DNA from: Cryptomeria japonica
Taxonomy: Eukaryota; Streptophyta; Pinopsida; Cupressales; Cupressaceae
DNA length: 60,000 bases
Reading direction: 5' to 3'
Assembly: GCF_030272615.1 (NCBI RefSeq)
Contig: NC_081405.1
Coordinates: 476,993,508-477,053,507, forward strand
Shown: in pieces, positions 10,976-22,584 of the stretch
Position numbering within the stretch: position 1 is the first letter of the stretch
Layout: every line of letters begins with the position of its first letter
Position numbers and translations under genes: made by a program
The notes under the pieces: generated by a model
The model's database searches: none
What the model was told of the DNA's origin: nothing
What the model saw: only the letters and a program-made list of their open reading frames with translations

Positions 10976-13900
10976 ATGGCACCTAAGAGAGAGTTTTTTG
11001 GGAAGGTTAATTATCAGGAGAGGGCCATTTGTGATGATTTTCTTGAGCAGTTGACGTTGTCAACGAACCAGGCATCAAAAGTAAAAGAATTAGTGCCTAG
11101 AGCTCCTCGTTTAAAGATAGGAGAAGGGCTATATGATAAGGGCAACTAGTTGAGAGATCCATAGGTTAGATTGTCTGGGTTGGGGTTATTCAAGGTTGGA
11201 TTTGGAATGAGAAATTCTCCAGCCCCACAAAATAGTATCTGGGAATTAGATGTAGGGAAGTTGGTAGTGTCAGGGGTATTCATGGACATGGATCTATTGA
11301 CTCAAATTGCACATAGTTATGATCCAGTCACAAGAAGCATTAGGGACATAAATGGAAAATCCCTTATTGAAATCAATAATGAAGAGTTCAGAAGTGCTTT
11401 TGGGCTCAATGAGTTTACAAATTTTTTGGAACCCATTAATTTTAAATCATTGGCTCAAGTATATGGTGCACAAAGGAATCACCTAAGGAGTGGGCCTCTT
11501 AAGGAATTGTCTGTGAAAATAGGTGGGTTGACAGTTGTAGGACCCAACACTGAAGAGCCCTTCTCATTGAATCTATTCACCCTCAGGGCTAAGGGAATGT
11601 ATTGGTCACTCTGCCAGATTTTGGGAGAAGATGCTGAGGCAAATATGCCTAATCACTACCTGCTAATGATTGCTCAGATTCTGAATCCTTCCCTTGCAGT
11701 AACATTTGATTATGATTATTTCATCAATGATGCTATCCATGGAGGGCTAATAGGAATAAAAAATGGGAAGGTGGATAGGCCTTTTGGATGGTATTCACTC
11801 CTCATGCATCTATTTCTGTTCAATGGTGGTGATTACTTTGTCAATGGACTGGACCTCATAAAAGAGAAAGAGGGAGAAAAGATGCCAGTGCAACTATGGA
11901 GTACTATGTTGTCATGGGACAGAGAGGATGTCAGTATCTTGAAATTTGATAAATATTTTGCATCCAAGATTAGGACTCTCCTCTGCTTAGAAAACCCAAG
12001 AATCCCCAAGGTTCTTTTGGAATTTATTAGACCAAAAGAATTTGCAGAGAGTATAAAGATTGTTCATAATTGGGGTGACATTTATCTATACCCAGTCTCA
12101 GTAGTTTTCAGAGTTTTTGGTTTCAAAGGCACTCTATTCTTGTTTCCCTATCAGGTCCCTCTCAAAGCTAGAATTGCAGAAGTCCTTAGACAGATTGGTA
12201 GTGTACAAGAGGCAGAGCTGATAGGCAGGGGTAAGGGGACTATTTTCCCTACTGTTACCATAGCCCATCAATTTATAATAACCAAGGGAGGTTGGAATTG
12301 TTTTGAAGACTTTCTCAAACCTTATCATTTGTCAACTGTAGTATCCAAGTGTGTCGATCCAGAAGACTTCTTCAATGGCATGTTTAGAAAGAGAGCAGTG
12401 CGCAGAGGTAGACCCCATCAATTTCAGTTTCCTGAGGACCTTGTTAGAAATGAGTTTGATTTGGATGAGCAGGAACTGAGGAAAGAAAAATGGGTGGCTT
12501 ATAAGAAAGCCCTAGACTTTGTGCATCAGTTTGATGCCAGCTATGACCCATTGTCTATCTTTTCCCTTTTGAGGAGAAAAATAAAGTTTTTAATTGTTTG
12601 CTTTGAGGATATGATGTAGACCCTAAAGGAAAAAAGGGAAGTTGTGATTAAAAGCAACCCTAAAAAGGCAAGAATGATTCTAGGTAGATCTGCCTCCACC
12701 AAAGCAATCCCTCATGATGACTATACACTGCACAAGAAATCTAGTTATAGTGTGTTGATGCCTACAACGGGGGAGCCCTCCACCTCCAAAGGAAAGAGAA
12801 GATACAAGATGTCATTGACATCCAAGAGAGCCCTAAGAAGAAGAGAATAGGAAAATAAATATCATCTAATACACCTTTGTACTCTCCATCCCAATCCCCT
12901 ATTCACATAGGAGATGAGCAAGCAGTAGCTGAACAACTGATACAGTTAGGCAGTTTACGAGAAATTGCCTATACATATGATGAAGTAGAGGAAGGTATGC
13001 CAGAAGAACCCCTTGCTGCTGAAATAAAAATTACTACCACTAAAATTAAAGGCCAGGAGTGGGATCCTGAGATAAAGTAGGCCAGTGATGACTTCTTGGC
13101 TGACAATAATTTTGTCACATCAGGAGCATTTATGCAGTTTGTATGGAAACAAAATATAGATAAATACAATGCAAGATGTGAGAAGAGGAAAGGTGAGCAG
13201 CCTAACAAAGATCCAGCTCTGGTAGAGGAGGAAATAAAACAAGAAATGATGGAAAAATTTAAGACCATCACTCCTGAGATAGGAAGAGATATGGTGGCAC
13301 AAGCCGGAGTGCTTATTTTACCTAAGTGCGACATAGCAGATGCCCTGGTACTGGAGGTAGTGAGGAAAGAAACTAAGCCCATGGAGGGAATTACTTTCAG
13401 CAAGGATAATGTTGCACTCATCATGTGGTCTCTCAAGAGAGATGAAAATAAGAGAAACAAAGATACCCCAGGGTCAAGCTACCTTGGCGGTATGATAGTG
13501 AAGAGAGTGCAGAACACAGGGGTGGTAGAAGATGCTAGCACTATGCTAGAGACTGTAAAATTTAGTGTTGCAGTAGTAGAAAAGAAAGCCAAGGAAAAAG
13601 CAGATCTCCAAGTCTAGTTGGAGACAATTTTGAAGGCTTATAATAGTGTTAAGGAGGAGGTAAGAGGTAAGGATAGCATCATTGCTAAGTTGCAGAGCTA
13701 GTTGACAGGACAGTACCATCAAGGTGAGTCTTCAACACTGATGATCTCCTCCTCTCCTGCAAGACCTCCACCTAGCAGCCCCATTATTGAGTTCCCACCA
13801 TCTCCAGCACCTTCCACCTCCCAAATGATTAAGATTACTCCTCAAGAGCTACAGAATTTAAAACAGGCTCAAGCCTTGTATGCCAAGAAATATGAGGAAA

Positions 13901-14616
13901 GAGTAAGGGCCATTGTTTCGAGTTTTGCAGATACAATGAATGCCTTGCTGCTATATAATAATATAAGTAAGGTTTTGGATATGTGGAATGAGCTCAATGG
14001 AGATAAGGCTATTTTGACACTTGTTTTTGACAAGTGGAGGCCTAGAGAGTAGGACTTGTAGCTTATTTATGCATCTTATGATGAAGCAGGGGCCAATCCT
14101 ATCATCAAATCCACTTGTGACACCACCAAAGACCTAGTAAAATTAGCAGAAGGGGTGGATAATGCTAATAGGAAAATTAACTCGTACAAAAAGGAGTATG
14201 CTGATCAGGTTTTTGAGTTGCTCCCAGGAGTTTTTGCTAGCCCAGATCAACTGAAGGACAAACAAGTGTGGCTCGAGGAATTAGAGACCAAATTGTCAGC
14301 CACAATTAAAGGAATTGTTGATTTGGATGATGCTTCCTTCTTTGTTTTGACAATTCAAGAGATAGAGAAAATCAAGTCTCATTATGGTTTTCTCAATTCA
14401 GAAGTCAACACGATGAGAAATTCCTGGAAAAGGTTGACCAAGGCTAAGACAAAAGTGATTAATTTCATGTGGCCAACTGATGATGTGTACAATGAATGGA
14501 CAACAAAATATGCCATCCATGATGTAGAAAAGTTAGAGGGCACTCCTAAATAGTTAGAAGAGGTTGCAACCAGACAACAAGTTGAAGAAGCTCCAGAGGT
14601 CGAAAAGGACTTGTAA
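10976..14616 (+). pseudogene. F protein: unknown ~1,210-residue protein broken by ten TAG codons
   Basis: I do not recognise this protein. The start is the ATG at 10976 (MAPKREFFGK). The frame stays open to 12850 except for TAG at 11147, 11162, 12617 and 12848. It shifts by one base near 12856-12862, where the new frame also shows a TAA, and runs on to a final TAA at 14614, with TAG at 13078, 13615, 13699, 14050, 14059 and 14551. The first half is a globular-looking domain of about 540 residues with many aromatics (e.g. FGWYSLLMHLFLFNGGDY). Next comes a basic low-complexity stretch (KGKRRYKM), an acidic segment, and a lysine- and glutamate-rich helical C-terminal half with coiled-coil character. 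No zinc finger, protease, RT or transposase motif is visible. The plan resembles the second frame of element C, but I cannot show homology by eye. Confidence 0.6.
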
Positions 14617-15187
14617 CTATTTTTGTAAAAGGATATGTAACTTCTTTTGGAAAAGATATGATTGTAACAAATTCTCCTAGTAAATTTCGAAGCTATGTGC
14701 ATCCATATTGTTATAAATGGATACCAGGACTAAGAGAAAAGATGATCGCAAAAGAATTGTAAGAAAACGCTGCAGAAATTTATTTGAGCTTTTCTAAGTT
14801 TAATGGAGAATATTCCAAAGTTTTTGTAATACTTTCTTGAAGAATATATCAATATACAGACCATCGGCTTTGAGTAAAAATTTGCATCATCTTCAAATGT
14901 GTTTGCAATTGTTTACTATTTCATTCTAAATAATTCAAGGTTATTTTGTTTGAATAGAATTGTAAGGCAATTTTTAGTAGATGTGTTCACTAGCTTTTCT
15001 CTTTAGGAGGGAAATTAAAAATGCGGGGATCACCTCTACCAGTAAATTCTCTATAAGATACTTTGAATCTTGATGAGCATAGTTTGATTTGGTATGCATA
15101 AATTCTCATGTATGTCAGGCATATATAAGGACTAACAGAAGCTAAGCCAGTGGGATGTGTAGAGATGTTTTGTTTAGGGGGAATTGT
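14617..15187 (+). other. 3' non-coding tail of F
   Basis: AT-rich with no coding potential. It ends with a purine tract TTTAGGGGGAATTG that resembles a retroelement polypurine tract, placed exactly at the border with the E LTR remnant. Confidence 0.45.
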
Positions 15188-15511
15188 TTGAATTTATCAA
15201 AGATCTCCACCAAAATCTCTGTTGATGAAACCCTCGTTGGAACCAGAAACCAATCTTCTAAGTAAGCAGGATAGCATCCAATCACCAGACCAAAACCAAC
15301 TAACCAAAAATGAGTATTGGTATCATGGCCAAGCCAATTCCATCACCAGATTATACCAAAGCCTACTGAATCATGCCAGATTCAAGTTAACCAGAAACCA
15401 CTCAATCTACCATGACCAGAAGGGTGTCGGTAAAGCATCCAAATAGCTAGTGTTGACATCAATGATAAAACATAAATGCACCACATAATCAATTCCTTCG
15501 AATGGCCAACA
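15188..15511 (-). repeat. 5' LTR remnant of element E
   Basis: It matches 3955-4278 nearly base for base (e.g. CAGAAACCAATCTTCTAAGT). Only this first quarter of the LTR remains; the other roughly 880 bases and the primer site are missing at the F junction. Confidence 0.85.
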
Positions 15512-15921
15512 TAGTGTTCTTAACCGAAACTATAATTTGGCATTTGAGATGCTATTCTTTCAATTCATGTAATCAGGATTGTTGTCCAATCTTTGTAAGG
15601 TAGTGAGACTTCCTCAAGGTTGCAGCCCTCCTTGTTTTTCATCAGTGTACCTAAATTCATTTGAATTCTTCATTGTAATATTTACACATACTACTACAGA
15701 GTATCATCTTATTGTGGGTAGGTTCCCACCATGTTTTTTCCCTTAACCAGGTTTTCCACATCAAAAACTCATGTGTTATGTGTGTTGTTGATGTGGTGTT
15801 TATCTTTTCTATTGATTCCCCTAATCATATATGAAGTTGTGCTTAATTTGGTTGAGTTTAGTGAAAACTAATTCACCCCCCCTCTCGGTTTTCCTGTATT
15901 GTTGCTGCCCTACTATCAACA
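15512..15921 (+). repeat. 5' LTR of element A, second part
   Basis: It resumes A's LTR after E (GTTCTTAACCGAAAC) and ends CTATCAACA. Its start matches 35615-35796 of the 3' LTR. It contains the ATTCACCCCCCCTCTCGG block near the LTR end. Confidence 0.85.
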
Positions 15922-15923
15922 AT

Positions 15924-15936
15924 TGTTATCAGAGCT
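15924..15936 (+). promoter_or_regulatory. Primer-binding site of element A (tRNA-Met type)
   Basis: TGTTATCAGAGC begins 3 bases after the LTR end. It differs by one base from the plant copia consensus TGGTATCAGAGC, complementary to initiator tRNA-Met. Confidence 0.75.
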
Positions 15937-15977
15937 AGATCCTCTAGAAAGAACTTGACTGCTTGAGGAGATCTAGG

Positions 15978-18900
15978 ATGGAAAATGTTGTTTTCAAGAA
16001 GTAGAGTTCAAGATTTGATGGAACTAATTACTGTATATGGAAGCACCAAATGGAAGTTCACTTGAATTGTCTTGGAGACGATTATTGGAAGATTATAAAT
16101 AATGCATATATTTTTCATGTGAATGGTCCTATTACTGTAGGTGAGATCAAAGATGTTGAGAGTAATATTAGAGCTAAACAAGCATTGCTAAGTGTCTTGA
16201 CTGATGCAAAGATGACTAGTGTGATGGAATTGCAAACTCTACATGAGATTTTGGTGAAACTTGAAACCCTGTATGAAGGAGATAAACATGTAAAAGTTCC
16301 TAAATTGTAGAGCTTGAAAGGAAAGTATGAGATGTTGAAGATGGGAGAAGATGATAATATTATATCCTTTATGGCTAAAGTGAATGATCTTGTGCTAAAC
16401 ATTAGGTGTGTCGATGGAGTCCTTGAAGAAGATGAGATTGTGACTAAAGAATTGAGATCTTTACCTCTTTACAAACATAAAGTTGTTCCTATTGATGAGA
16501 TCCATACTGTGACAACTGTGACAAGAGATATGTTGGTTGGTAATCTTTCTCCTTTTGAGTTGAGTGAACTTATTGAATCACATGGAAAGACTGAGACTAC
16601 ATTTAAAGCTACTGTATCTGGCAAGAAGAAGTATGATCTAGGAGAAAGTTCAACTAGGGTATCCAGATATGAAAGAGAAATGAGAGAGATGAAAGAGAAA
16701 GAAAGAGAGCTAGAAGATATTGATGAACTTATTGTCAAAATATTTCCTAAGGGAGCTGGTGTGATAGATGAGGAGTGTAAGAAAAATAACTCTGAAGATG
16801 AATTTGTGTTCATTTCTATCAAGGAAGATGATCCAATATCTTCTGATTCTGCAAGCTGTGAAGTTGAAGAGAAAGATTTGGATGCTAAGATTCATGAGAA
16901 AGATGAATGGGTAATTAACAATGGTTTCTCAATTCATATGGAAAGTGATAAAGATAAATTTATCAATATGGAGAAGTATGAAGGTAATGTAGTAAGATTT
17001 GGAGACAACAAAGTTGTGTGATCTATGGTAGAGGTTCTATTTCTCTTGATGGTAAGCATAATACTGATGATGTTTTATTTGTTGAAGGTTTGAAGCATAA
17101 TCTTTTGAGTGTTGGATAGATGGTTGATAAAGGATATGATTTTCAATTTAAGAATGGGAAATGTAAGATCTCTAATAGCTTTGGTATAGAGATTGCATCA
17201 AGTACTAAAACTAAAGGTAATATTTTTCATCTGAATGCTGGTGAGAAAATTTGTTTGATTGTTCAGATTGATGAGAGTTGGTTTTGGCATAGGTGGATGT
17301 TCCATGTTAACTTTGACTACATGATTAAGATTAGTTCTACTCAATATATTAGAGATCTGCCTAAGATAGTGAAGCCTACTAATCTGGTATGTAAAGAATG
17401 TCAATTGGGAAAGAAAACAAGAAATTAATTCAAGAGAAAATTATATACATCTAATGGATTATTAGATCTTGTGCATACTGATTTATGTGGTCCATCTAGA
17501 GTGAGAAGGTTGCAAGGAGACAAATACTTTATGTTGATGATTGATGACTATTTCAGGATGATGTGGGTCACTTTTCCAAGGGAGAAATCTAAAGCATTGG
17601 AGAAGTTCAAAATATTCAAAGCTAAACTGGAGACAGAGATAGGATTGAAGCTGAATTGTTTGAGGTCTGATAGAGGAGAATTCACCTCTGGTGAGTTTAA
17701 TTCCTGTTGTGAAGAGTATGGAATTAGAAGGTAGTTCTTCTCTGAGAACCCCTTAGTAGAATGGATTTGTTGAGAAAAGATCAAAAAAGTTTTGGATGCT
17801 ACTAGAACTATGTTGATTGAAAGAAATGTTCCACATATTTATTGGAGAGAAGTTGTCAACACTGATGTATACATTTTCAACCAGGTGCATATAAAAGGTG
17901 ATTCTGGTAAGACCCCTTATGAACTATGGTTTGGTCGTGTTCCTATAGTTAGATATTTCAGAATCTTTGGAAGAAAATGTTATATCAAAAGAGAAGAGGA
18001 TATAGGAAAATTTGATGCAAGATGTGATGAAGGAATCTTTTTAAGAAATTATACTAAGAGAAGAGCCTACCGGTGTTACAATAGGAAACTAAGAAAAATA
18101 GTAGAAAGTGCAAATGTGAAGGTTAATGAGAATCATGAGAAGTAAATTAGAGTATGCGGATATGAGTATGATGATCAAGATGCTACTACAAAGCTAGTAC
18201 AAAGTTTGAGCATGAAAAAGAGTGATATAGTGAGATAGAGACAATGAACGTAGATGTTGCTACCGGTGGAGAAGTTCAAGAGCTTGAAAAATAGAATAAT
18301 CAAAATAACCCGAGGTATGTAAGAATGAATCATTCAAAAAATCAAATTATTGGTGATAAAAATAAAGGTGTAATGACTAGGAGAAGGATAGTTGTTGAAG
18401 AGACATGTTTGATTTTTAAAATTGAGCCTAAAGATGTTGTTGAAGAATGTAAGGATGAAAAATAGATAAAAGTTATGGAAGAAGAGTTAGATCAAATTGA
18501 AAATAACAAATCATGGGAACTTGTTCCGAGACCTAAGAATAATAATGTGATTGGTACTCAATGGGTTTTTCAGAATAAGTTGAATGAAGCTAGAGAAGTG
18601 GCTAGAAACAAAGCAATATTGGTATGTAAGAAATATTCAGAAATGGGCAGTATTTATTTTAAGGATACTTTTGCTTCAATAGCTACAATTGAAGTTGTTA
18701 GACTATTTCTTGCATATGTTGCTCATAAGAAATTCAAGGTATATTAGATGGATGTGAAGCCGGTTTTTTTGAATGGTGAATTGGAAGAGGAAGTCTAAAT
18801 TGAGAAACCAAATGGATTTTTATTGAGAATTGAAAAAGACATGGTATGAAAATTGATGAAAGCACTGTATGGACTTAAACAAGCCCCTAGAGCTTGGTAT

Positions 18901-19939
18901 GCTAGATTGGATAAGTATTTGATGAAGTTGAGATTCTGTAAAGGTACTGATGATAGTAATAATAATATTTTGATTGTTGAAGTCTTTGTTGATGATATTA
19001 TTTTTGGAGGAGATGATGATTCGAGTAATAAAAATTTGCTGATGATATGCAAGAAGATTTTGATATGTCTATGATAGTGAGATGAAGTTCTTTCTAGGAT
19101 TGGAAATTACACAGATTGATAAAGGAATTTCTATATCTTAGTCTAAGTATGTGAAGGAATTGTTGAAGAATTTTGGGTTAGATTATTCTAAACCTGTTGG
19201 AACTCATATGGTGACCGGATGCAAGATGACAAAAGATGATGAATCTTTGAAGGCTAACCAGGCCCTGTATAGATCTATGATTGGTCAATTGTTTTATTTG
19301 ACTCATACTAGACCTGACATTATGAGTGTTGTATGCCTTTTAACAAGATTTCAAGTTGATCCTAAGGAAAGTCATGTTACTACTATTAAGAGGATATTTA
19401 GATACTTGAAAGGGATAGTTGATTATGGTTTGTGGTATCCGAAGGATGATGATTTTACTTTAAATTCTTAAACTGATGCTAATTGGGAAGGTGATATTGA
19501 TGATCAGAAGAGAACTACCGGTGGAGAATTCTTTTTGGGAAAGAAGCTGGTTGAATGGACAAGTAAGAAGCAAGATTCTTTTTCTTTATCTACTATAGAA
19601 ACTGAATACATTTTTGTTGTTAGCAATTGTACTCAGGTTATTTGGATAAAATAGATGCTGAAGGATATTAGAGTTATTTATAATGAGCCTACTATTATAT
19701 ATTGTGATAATTATAGTTCTATCAATATTTCTAAGAATCTAGTGTTGCACTCTAAGACAGAGCATATATCAATCAAGTTTCATTATCTAAGAGAGAAAGT
19801 CAGTGATAAGGAAGTCAGACTGGAGTATGTATCTACAAAGGAACAGATTATAGACATCTTCACTAAGCCTTTGCCTACACCATCATTTGTATTTTTGAGA
19901 GAGAAGTTAGGGGTGATTGCCCCTCTAGCTGAGAACTAG
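15978..19939 (+). pseudogene. Element A gag-pro-int-RT-RNase H polyprotein, broken
   Basis: From the ATG at 15978 the copia gag begins (FDGTNYCIWK) and runs to about 16720; no intact zinc knuckle is seen. At the protease site the usual DSG reads NNG (near 16915), so the catalytic aspartate is lost. Integrase follows at 17260-18150 with WHRW, CKECQLGK, TDLCGPSR and LRSDRGEF. RT runs from 18475 to 19070 with FVDDIIFGG intact; the segment before it is shortened relative to element E. RNase H ends at 19936 before a TAG. In-frame stops include at least six TAG plus TAA and TGA, and there are several frameshifts. Many TAG stops stand where E has glutamine (KVYQMDVK). Confidence 0.85.
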
Positions 19940-20060
19940 ATACATTGTGTTGCATCGATCTGGTGGACTTCATTGCCTTATCTTGATATTTGGATTGATG
20001 AGTTAGTGTTGCTACTCTAGGAGAGTAGTTAGTGTATGTTTTAGTTATTTAGATTTGTGT

Positions 20061-20304
20061 GTTTATCCTAAGGGGGATAGATTGTCCTTCTTAGAGGGAG
20101 AGATGCATAATTTGTATATGTCTTCGGCATTGTTGTCAAAGGGGCAGAAGAGCATGCAAAAAACCTTTAAAGTATTTATGAGTTATCTATCTAAGGGGGA
20201 GATGATACTTATGATCTTAGGGGGAGATTGTTGGTTATGGATTTATTTCTTTGCATTTATTGTTTTTCACATTCTTATGTTTCCATCAATTCCAAAGGGG
20301 GAGA
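20061..20304 (+). promoter_or_regulatory. Array of polypurine tracts at the 3' end of element A
   Basis: About six purine tracts occur in 240 bases (AAGGGGGATAG, AGAGGGAGAGA, AAAGGGGCAG, AAGGGGGAGATG, AGGGGGAGATTG, AAAGGGGGAGATC). The last lies directly before the 3' LTR and is the likely plus-strand primer. Element E has the same arrangement. Confidence 0.65.
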
Positions 20305-21072
20305 TCATTGGATATTAGAGTTGTTGGGATATGTTGTTGTCATTGATGTCAACATATTCTTGTGTTGTAGAGAGTTACTTTTGGTGATCTAGTATAGATG
20401 TGCTGATGTGGTTTATTGGATTTTGAGATACTTATCTATAGTTGATTTAATACGATTCTCATGATGCTATGAAGTGATTTGGTCATGTTATGAGGTTTCG
20501 TATGTGGACTAGTTTTTCAGTATTTTGTGCTACAAAGTTGTGGTATTTGATCCATATTTCTCTGGAATGATTATATCTTGAGTTGTAGATTTTGGAGAGT
20601 GTTTGGGACATTCATATGTGTCCTCTAATAAGATGGTTCATGATTTGGAATGTAAGTGTATCTTTCAATTTGTTAGTTGGTGTTCTTGAGCTTCAATAAT
20701 GATGCTAATGATGAATCTTGTTATCTGAGCTGTTGTGGTGATTGTGATGGAATTCATGTTCCTTGTTGATGTTCTCTGATCATTTTCTATGCGTTCTGGT
20801 GGTCCACATTTATCGTGGGGCATGCTGATGAATATTTTATTGGTCCGGTGGTATTCTTTGTGTTATGCAACATATTCTGTTGTGTAGCATGTTGCGAATG
20901 ATTTTGGCAAATTATTCGGTGGTGTATTGTGTTCAAGGATTTCATTTGGTTCCATGGTATGTCCTTGCCAACATTTTATTGGTTTGGTTATGAATTTATA
21001 TATCATGTGATGTAATTTTGTAATCAGGTCTTATGTGTTGAGATAACCTTAAGGGTTAAGGTTGATGATTTG

Positions 21073-21081
21073 TATAAATAG
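21073..21081 (+). promoter_or_regulatory. TATA box of element A (3' LTR copy)
   Basis: TATAAATAG in the same context as at 2928. G1 inserted 70 bases downstream of it. Confidence 0.6.
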
Positions 21082-21146
21082 ACATTGTAATCATGCTAGT
21101 TGGATGTTTGTAAGTGATTGTAGTTGTGTTTATGATCTAAGAGTAT

Positions 21147-21151
21147 ATTGT
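21147..21151. repeat. Target-site duplication of G1 (partner 35520-35524)
   Basis: ATTGT stands before G1 and GTTGT after it, with one mismatch. Removing G1 and one copy restores an LTR of exactly the length seen in A's other LTR (AGAGTATATT then TATG), which confirms both borders. Confidence 0.8.
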
Positions 21152-22569
21152 TGTAGATAGGAATTTGGGAAAACATCAAAGCAAATTGAAATTAAACTAG
21201 CTCAATCACAAAACCAGATTGCAATGATAACAAAACCTACAAACATTCAATAGAGATATGGAAATAAAACAATCAATTCAAACACAAACCATCACAAATG
21301 CGGATGTCTCCTCCATGATTCTCCATTGTCCTTCTTTCTCCTTCAAATTTCTTTGTTTTGTGGATCTCACCTTCAAGTGCATAAGCATAATGTGAAAGCA
21401 AGATTGACAAGATGGTAGCACAAGAATACTAGAAGCGTGATTGATTCGGGGATCCTTTGATTGAAGAAATTCATCCAATTTATAGACAAATTGGAGAAAT
21501 AACAAGATTAGCATGAAGAGATTTGAAAGGAAATTTCAAATCAAGAATGACAAATATGACAAATTATGACAAAATTGACACTTTCTATGCAAGATTGATT
21601 GATTGACAAATTATGACAAAATTGACAAGGTTGCTATGCAAAATTGATTGATTGACAAATTATGACAAATTTGCTATGTCATTCCCATGAAATTAGGAGA
21701 AATATTAGAAAAAAAGGAGAAAATAGAAAATTAGATGAATTGGAAATTAGGAAATTAGAAATTGATGAAAATTAGGTAAATTAATTAATAATTTTTCATT
21801 CATTAATTAACTCACAAAAAGAGGGGGAATTAATTAGCCAATTAAATAAAAAATTAATTGTGACAAGAAGACTCGGGATAAATAAATAAATTATTTAACC
21901 TAGAGGGAAAATGACAAACAAGATTAAATGAATAAATCATAAAACCCTAGAAGATGAATTAGAAATGCAAGGACGACAATTAGGTCTTGACAAAAGACAA
22001 TTGATGCAAGGTCGATTTGATCATGATTCAAACAGACAGAGGACCAATGTTGATAAATGATTAAAATTGGTTGACAAATTGACCAAGATTGACAAGGAGA
22101 TCAAATTGTTGTGCCAATTGAACAATGACTAATTTATCCAAATTGACGCGATTGAAAAGGACAACGATCGATGACAAATCGATCACAAAATTGATGAGAT
22201 TGACAAGAACAACGATCGATGACAAATCGATTGACAAGAGGACAAAACCCTAATTCTATCATCGATTAGGATTGACAATGTCCAAAATGAAATCAAATTG
22301 ACAATGTCAAAATATGCCAAATGAGCACGCACATTGATGCGATAGGATAAGATCGACCAAAATCATGACTGAAGATTGTTATCGACAAGACCAAATTCGA
22401 AAGTGAGACAAATGAAGAATGTAGAAGAAGGACTCGATGCTCACAAATGATAAAGACCAAGTGCGCAACATAGGAGAAATGTTAATGCAACTTAAAAACC
22501 CTAAAATAAGGCAATGCACAAATGTTAAAGTATGACTCCGCAAGCGTTGACTAGTTTTAGGCGTCTACA
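21152..22569 (-). repeat. 3' LTR of G1
   Basis: It matches 34031-35519 closely over long stretches, with the ends TGTAGA and TCTACA. It is about 70 bases shorter because it has two instead of three copies of a 48-base unit containing ATCGATGACAAATCGAT (22166 and 22214). On the reverse strand CTATAAATT (21478-21487) is a probable TATA box. Confidence 0.9.
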
Positions 22570-22584
22570 TTTTGCCCCTCTTTG
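22570..22584 (-). promoter_or_regulatory. Polypurine tract of G1
   Basis: On the reverse strand TCAAAGAGGGGCAAAA directly precedes the 3' LTR. The same tract, including the upstream ATTGTCTC, precedes the 3' LTR of G2. Confidence 0.8.

Larger units (their letters stand above)
8951..15187 (+). mobile_element. Sequence F: unclassified retroelement-like insert with a long unknown frame
   Basis: F interrupts E. It may begin TGTTAGGTCC (8951) and ends at GTTTAGGGGGAATTGTTTG, which looks like a polypurine tract followed by the first bases of an LTR. No matching LTR pair or convincing primer site is visible, so an LTR origin is only inferred. It contains a repeat-rich leader of about 2 kb, an unknown frame of about 1,210 codons (10976-14616) and a 570-base tail. 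It could instead be a captured host gene or part of a large derivative element. Confidence 0.45.
3078..15511 (-). mobile_element. Element E: Ty1-copia retrotransposon, reverse strand
   Basis: On the reverse strand it runs from a 5' LTR remnant (15188-15511), through a broken gag-pol (8835 to about 4630), to a polypurine tract and a full 3' LTR (3078-4278). Sequence F and an unassigned stretch lie where the rest of the 5' LTR and the primer-binding site should be. It sits in A's 5' LTR with a 5-base target duplication. Confidence 0.85.
20305..21151 (+). repeat. 3' LTR of element A, first part
   Basis: It is homologous to 2143-2990 and stops at 21151 where G1 inserted. The first bases read TCATTGGATATTAG rather than TGTTGG, so the LTR end has mutated or is displaced by a base or two. 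Confidence 0.8.
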
